Of a stretch of DNA of 22,010 nt, positions 21,307 to 22,010 are shown piece after piece. The stretch comes from Dehalococcoidia bacterium (GTDB lineage Bacteria > Chloroflexota > Dehalococcoidia > GIF9 > AB-539-J10). The stretch lies in assembly GCA_023229725.1 (NCBI GenBank), contig JALNYR010000024.1, forward strand, positions 1 to 22,010, in the 5' to 3' direction. Made by a program: the position numbers and the translations under genes. Under the pieces are notes generated by a model that did not search any database, had not been told where the DNA came from, and saw only the letters and a program-made list of their open reading frames with translations. Every line of letters begins with the position of its first letter. Positions within the stretch are counted from its first letter, which is position 1.

Positions 21307-22010
21307 TCATGCCCGCTCGCCAAAGAGTTCGTCGAATTCGGTCGTCGCATCACGCAGATAGGATACGTACGCATCCAGGAAGTCACGCAGACACATTGCT
21401 GTCCGCACCGATGGCGGAAGAGCGCTTGCCACTCTTGCGTTCAGACTCCACGGCTCAGCTCCAATCGGCAACTGGGGAATCCCTCGCGCCACTTCCCCGT
21501 TCTTCGTCGCGAAGTACGGAGCCATGGCGAGGAATGCCGGCGCAACATGGCGTTTCCGGAGCTTCACGAATTGTTTTCGCTCTGCAGGCGAAAGACACTG
21601 AGCCTTTCTGTGGACCCTCAGCACCGGCTCCGTATAGTCCACGAGCGCGTGCGACTCTTTGTTCAACACAGGACACAAGTAGTTCTGCGTCCATCGCTCC
21701 ACAAACATCTCCTGGAACTCCACCCAGCTGAGGACATGTACGTTGCTATGCTCTGCTGCTTGATATGCACCCCGCTGCGCTCGTCTCGGCGAAATAACCA
21801 ATCCGAGACTGGCCCCAGAGTCGACCATGACTGTTCGAAACGAATGAACCACGCTCTGTGGCACAGCTGGCTTCCACAGCTTGCATTCGCACAGAATCAC
21901 GACTCCCGGCGTTCGGCTGTCGTCCTCTGCCACGACGTCCACTTTCACGTTGCCACGTGCCGTCTTGACCTCCCGGTCCACTGCGGAGCGCATCCCGCAC
22001 TCGGAGAGGA
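21307..22010 (-). CDS. Mrr-type restriction endonuclease-like protein, N-terminus cut by window edge
   Basis: The frame is open to the right edge. The internal ATG at 21993 is probably not the start, because in-frame LSECG before it completes a normal Mrr-domain helix (LxECG..V.REVKTARG). The PD-(D/E)xK core is visible: Asp in NVKVDVVAED, then Glu-x-Lys in ILCECKLW, followed by PQSVVHSFRTVMVDSGASLGLVIS and a GAYQAAEHSNVHVLSW strand. Mrr-like nucleases cleave DNA, often modified DNA, and also serve as nuclease modules in other defence proteins. The remaining ~130 residues are not recognised. All three core acidic/basic residues are present, so it is probably catalytic. It faces the zinc-ribbon gene tail to tail. 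Confidence 0.7.
   Translation of the reverse strand, partial: LSECGMRSAVDREVKTARGNVKVDVVAEDDSRTPGVVILCECKLWKPAVPQSVVHSFRTVMVDSGASLGLVISPRRAQRGAYQAAEHSNVHVLSWVEFQEMFVERWTQNYLCPVLNKESHALVDYTEPVLRVHRKAQCLSPAERKQFVKLRKRHVAPAFLAMAPYFATKNGEVARGIPQLPIGAEPWSLNARVASALPPSVRTAMCLRDFLDAYVSYLRDATTEFDELFGERA

Larger units (their letters stand above)
15751..22010. mobile_element. Integrated mobile element (serine-recombinase / Rep_trans type), right end outside window
   Basis: Gene content changes abruptly after dnaN to a large serine recombinase, a Rep_trans-type initiator, Cys-rich small proteins, an unrecognised protein and an Mrr-type nuclease. The DNA is visibly less GC-rich than the upstream chromosome. 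Recombinase plus single-strand-nicking initiator is the core of integrative mobilizable elements and integrated rolling-circle replicons. No type IV secretion gene, capsid gene or resistance cargo is seen in the 6.3 kb available. The far boundary is not seen. Confidence 0.75.

Noticed and set aside
1..22010. CRISPR array, rRNA, tRNA or IS element with terminal repeats
   Set aside because: No regularly spaced direct repeats, rRNA sequence, tRNA cloverleaf or transposase with flanking inverted repeats was seen on either strand.

Overview
The window is GC-rich bacterial chromosome carrying ordinary housekeeping and catabolic genes (about 1.6-15.75 kb). A partial type I DNA methyltransferase lies on the left edge and a mobile element abuts dnaN on the right. 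The bacterial-type sigma-70 promoters, ispE (MEP pathway), ksgA and bacterial dnaN rule out an archaeon, although the fructose-1,6-bisphosphatase is the archaeal-type bifunctional enzyme. That enzyme, a URO-D-family protein with a DSDG motif, and a GlcD/EtfAB module together suggest an uncultured anaerobic or facultative lineage such as Chloroflexota (Dehalococcoidia-like). This placement is inference and was not tested.

Left part (1-8.1 kb): hsdM runs off the left edge. A non-coding stretch of about 0.6 kb follows, then a URO-D/MtaA-like gene that ends at a perfect 28-bp palindrome shared with the convergent glcD-type gene. On the minus strand, in transcription order, come a UxaA/SuyB-like lyase, etfB, etfA and a GlcD-type FAD 2-hydroxyacid dehydrogenase. 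The lyase, etfBA and glcD each have their own recognisable promoter, and etfB and glcD have long structured leaders. The likely joint role is 2-hydroxy-acid or sugar-acid catabolism, with electrons passed to EtfAB.

Centre (8.1-15.75 kb): a CCA-adding-type nucleotidyltransferase converges on ispE, and their stop codons share one CTAG. ksgA-ispE is a tightly overlapped pair. Divergent from ksgA is a COG2509-type FAD protein. Next come a class V FBP aldolase/phosphatase overlapping rdgB (XTP/dITP pyrophosphatase), and then dnaN with a strong promoter whose -35 lies inside rdgB.

Right part (15.75-22.0 kb): base composition is visibly less GC-rich and the gene content is mobile. It holds a large serine recombinase whose last codons are antisense to the 3' end of dnaN, and a 46-aa zinc-ribbon protein coupled to it by a GTGA overlap. 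It also holds a Cys-rich 170-aa protein, a Rep_trans-type replication initiator, an unrecognised 304-aa protein, a membrane-anchored zinc-ribbon protein with a 26-aa companion frame, and an Mrr-type endonuclease cut by the right edge. This is best read as an integrated IME/ICE-like or plasmid-like element inserted at the end of dnaN. Its far end is not in the window.
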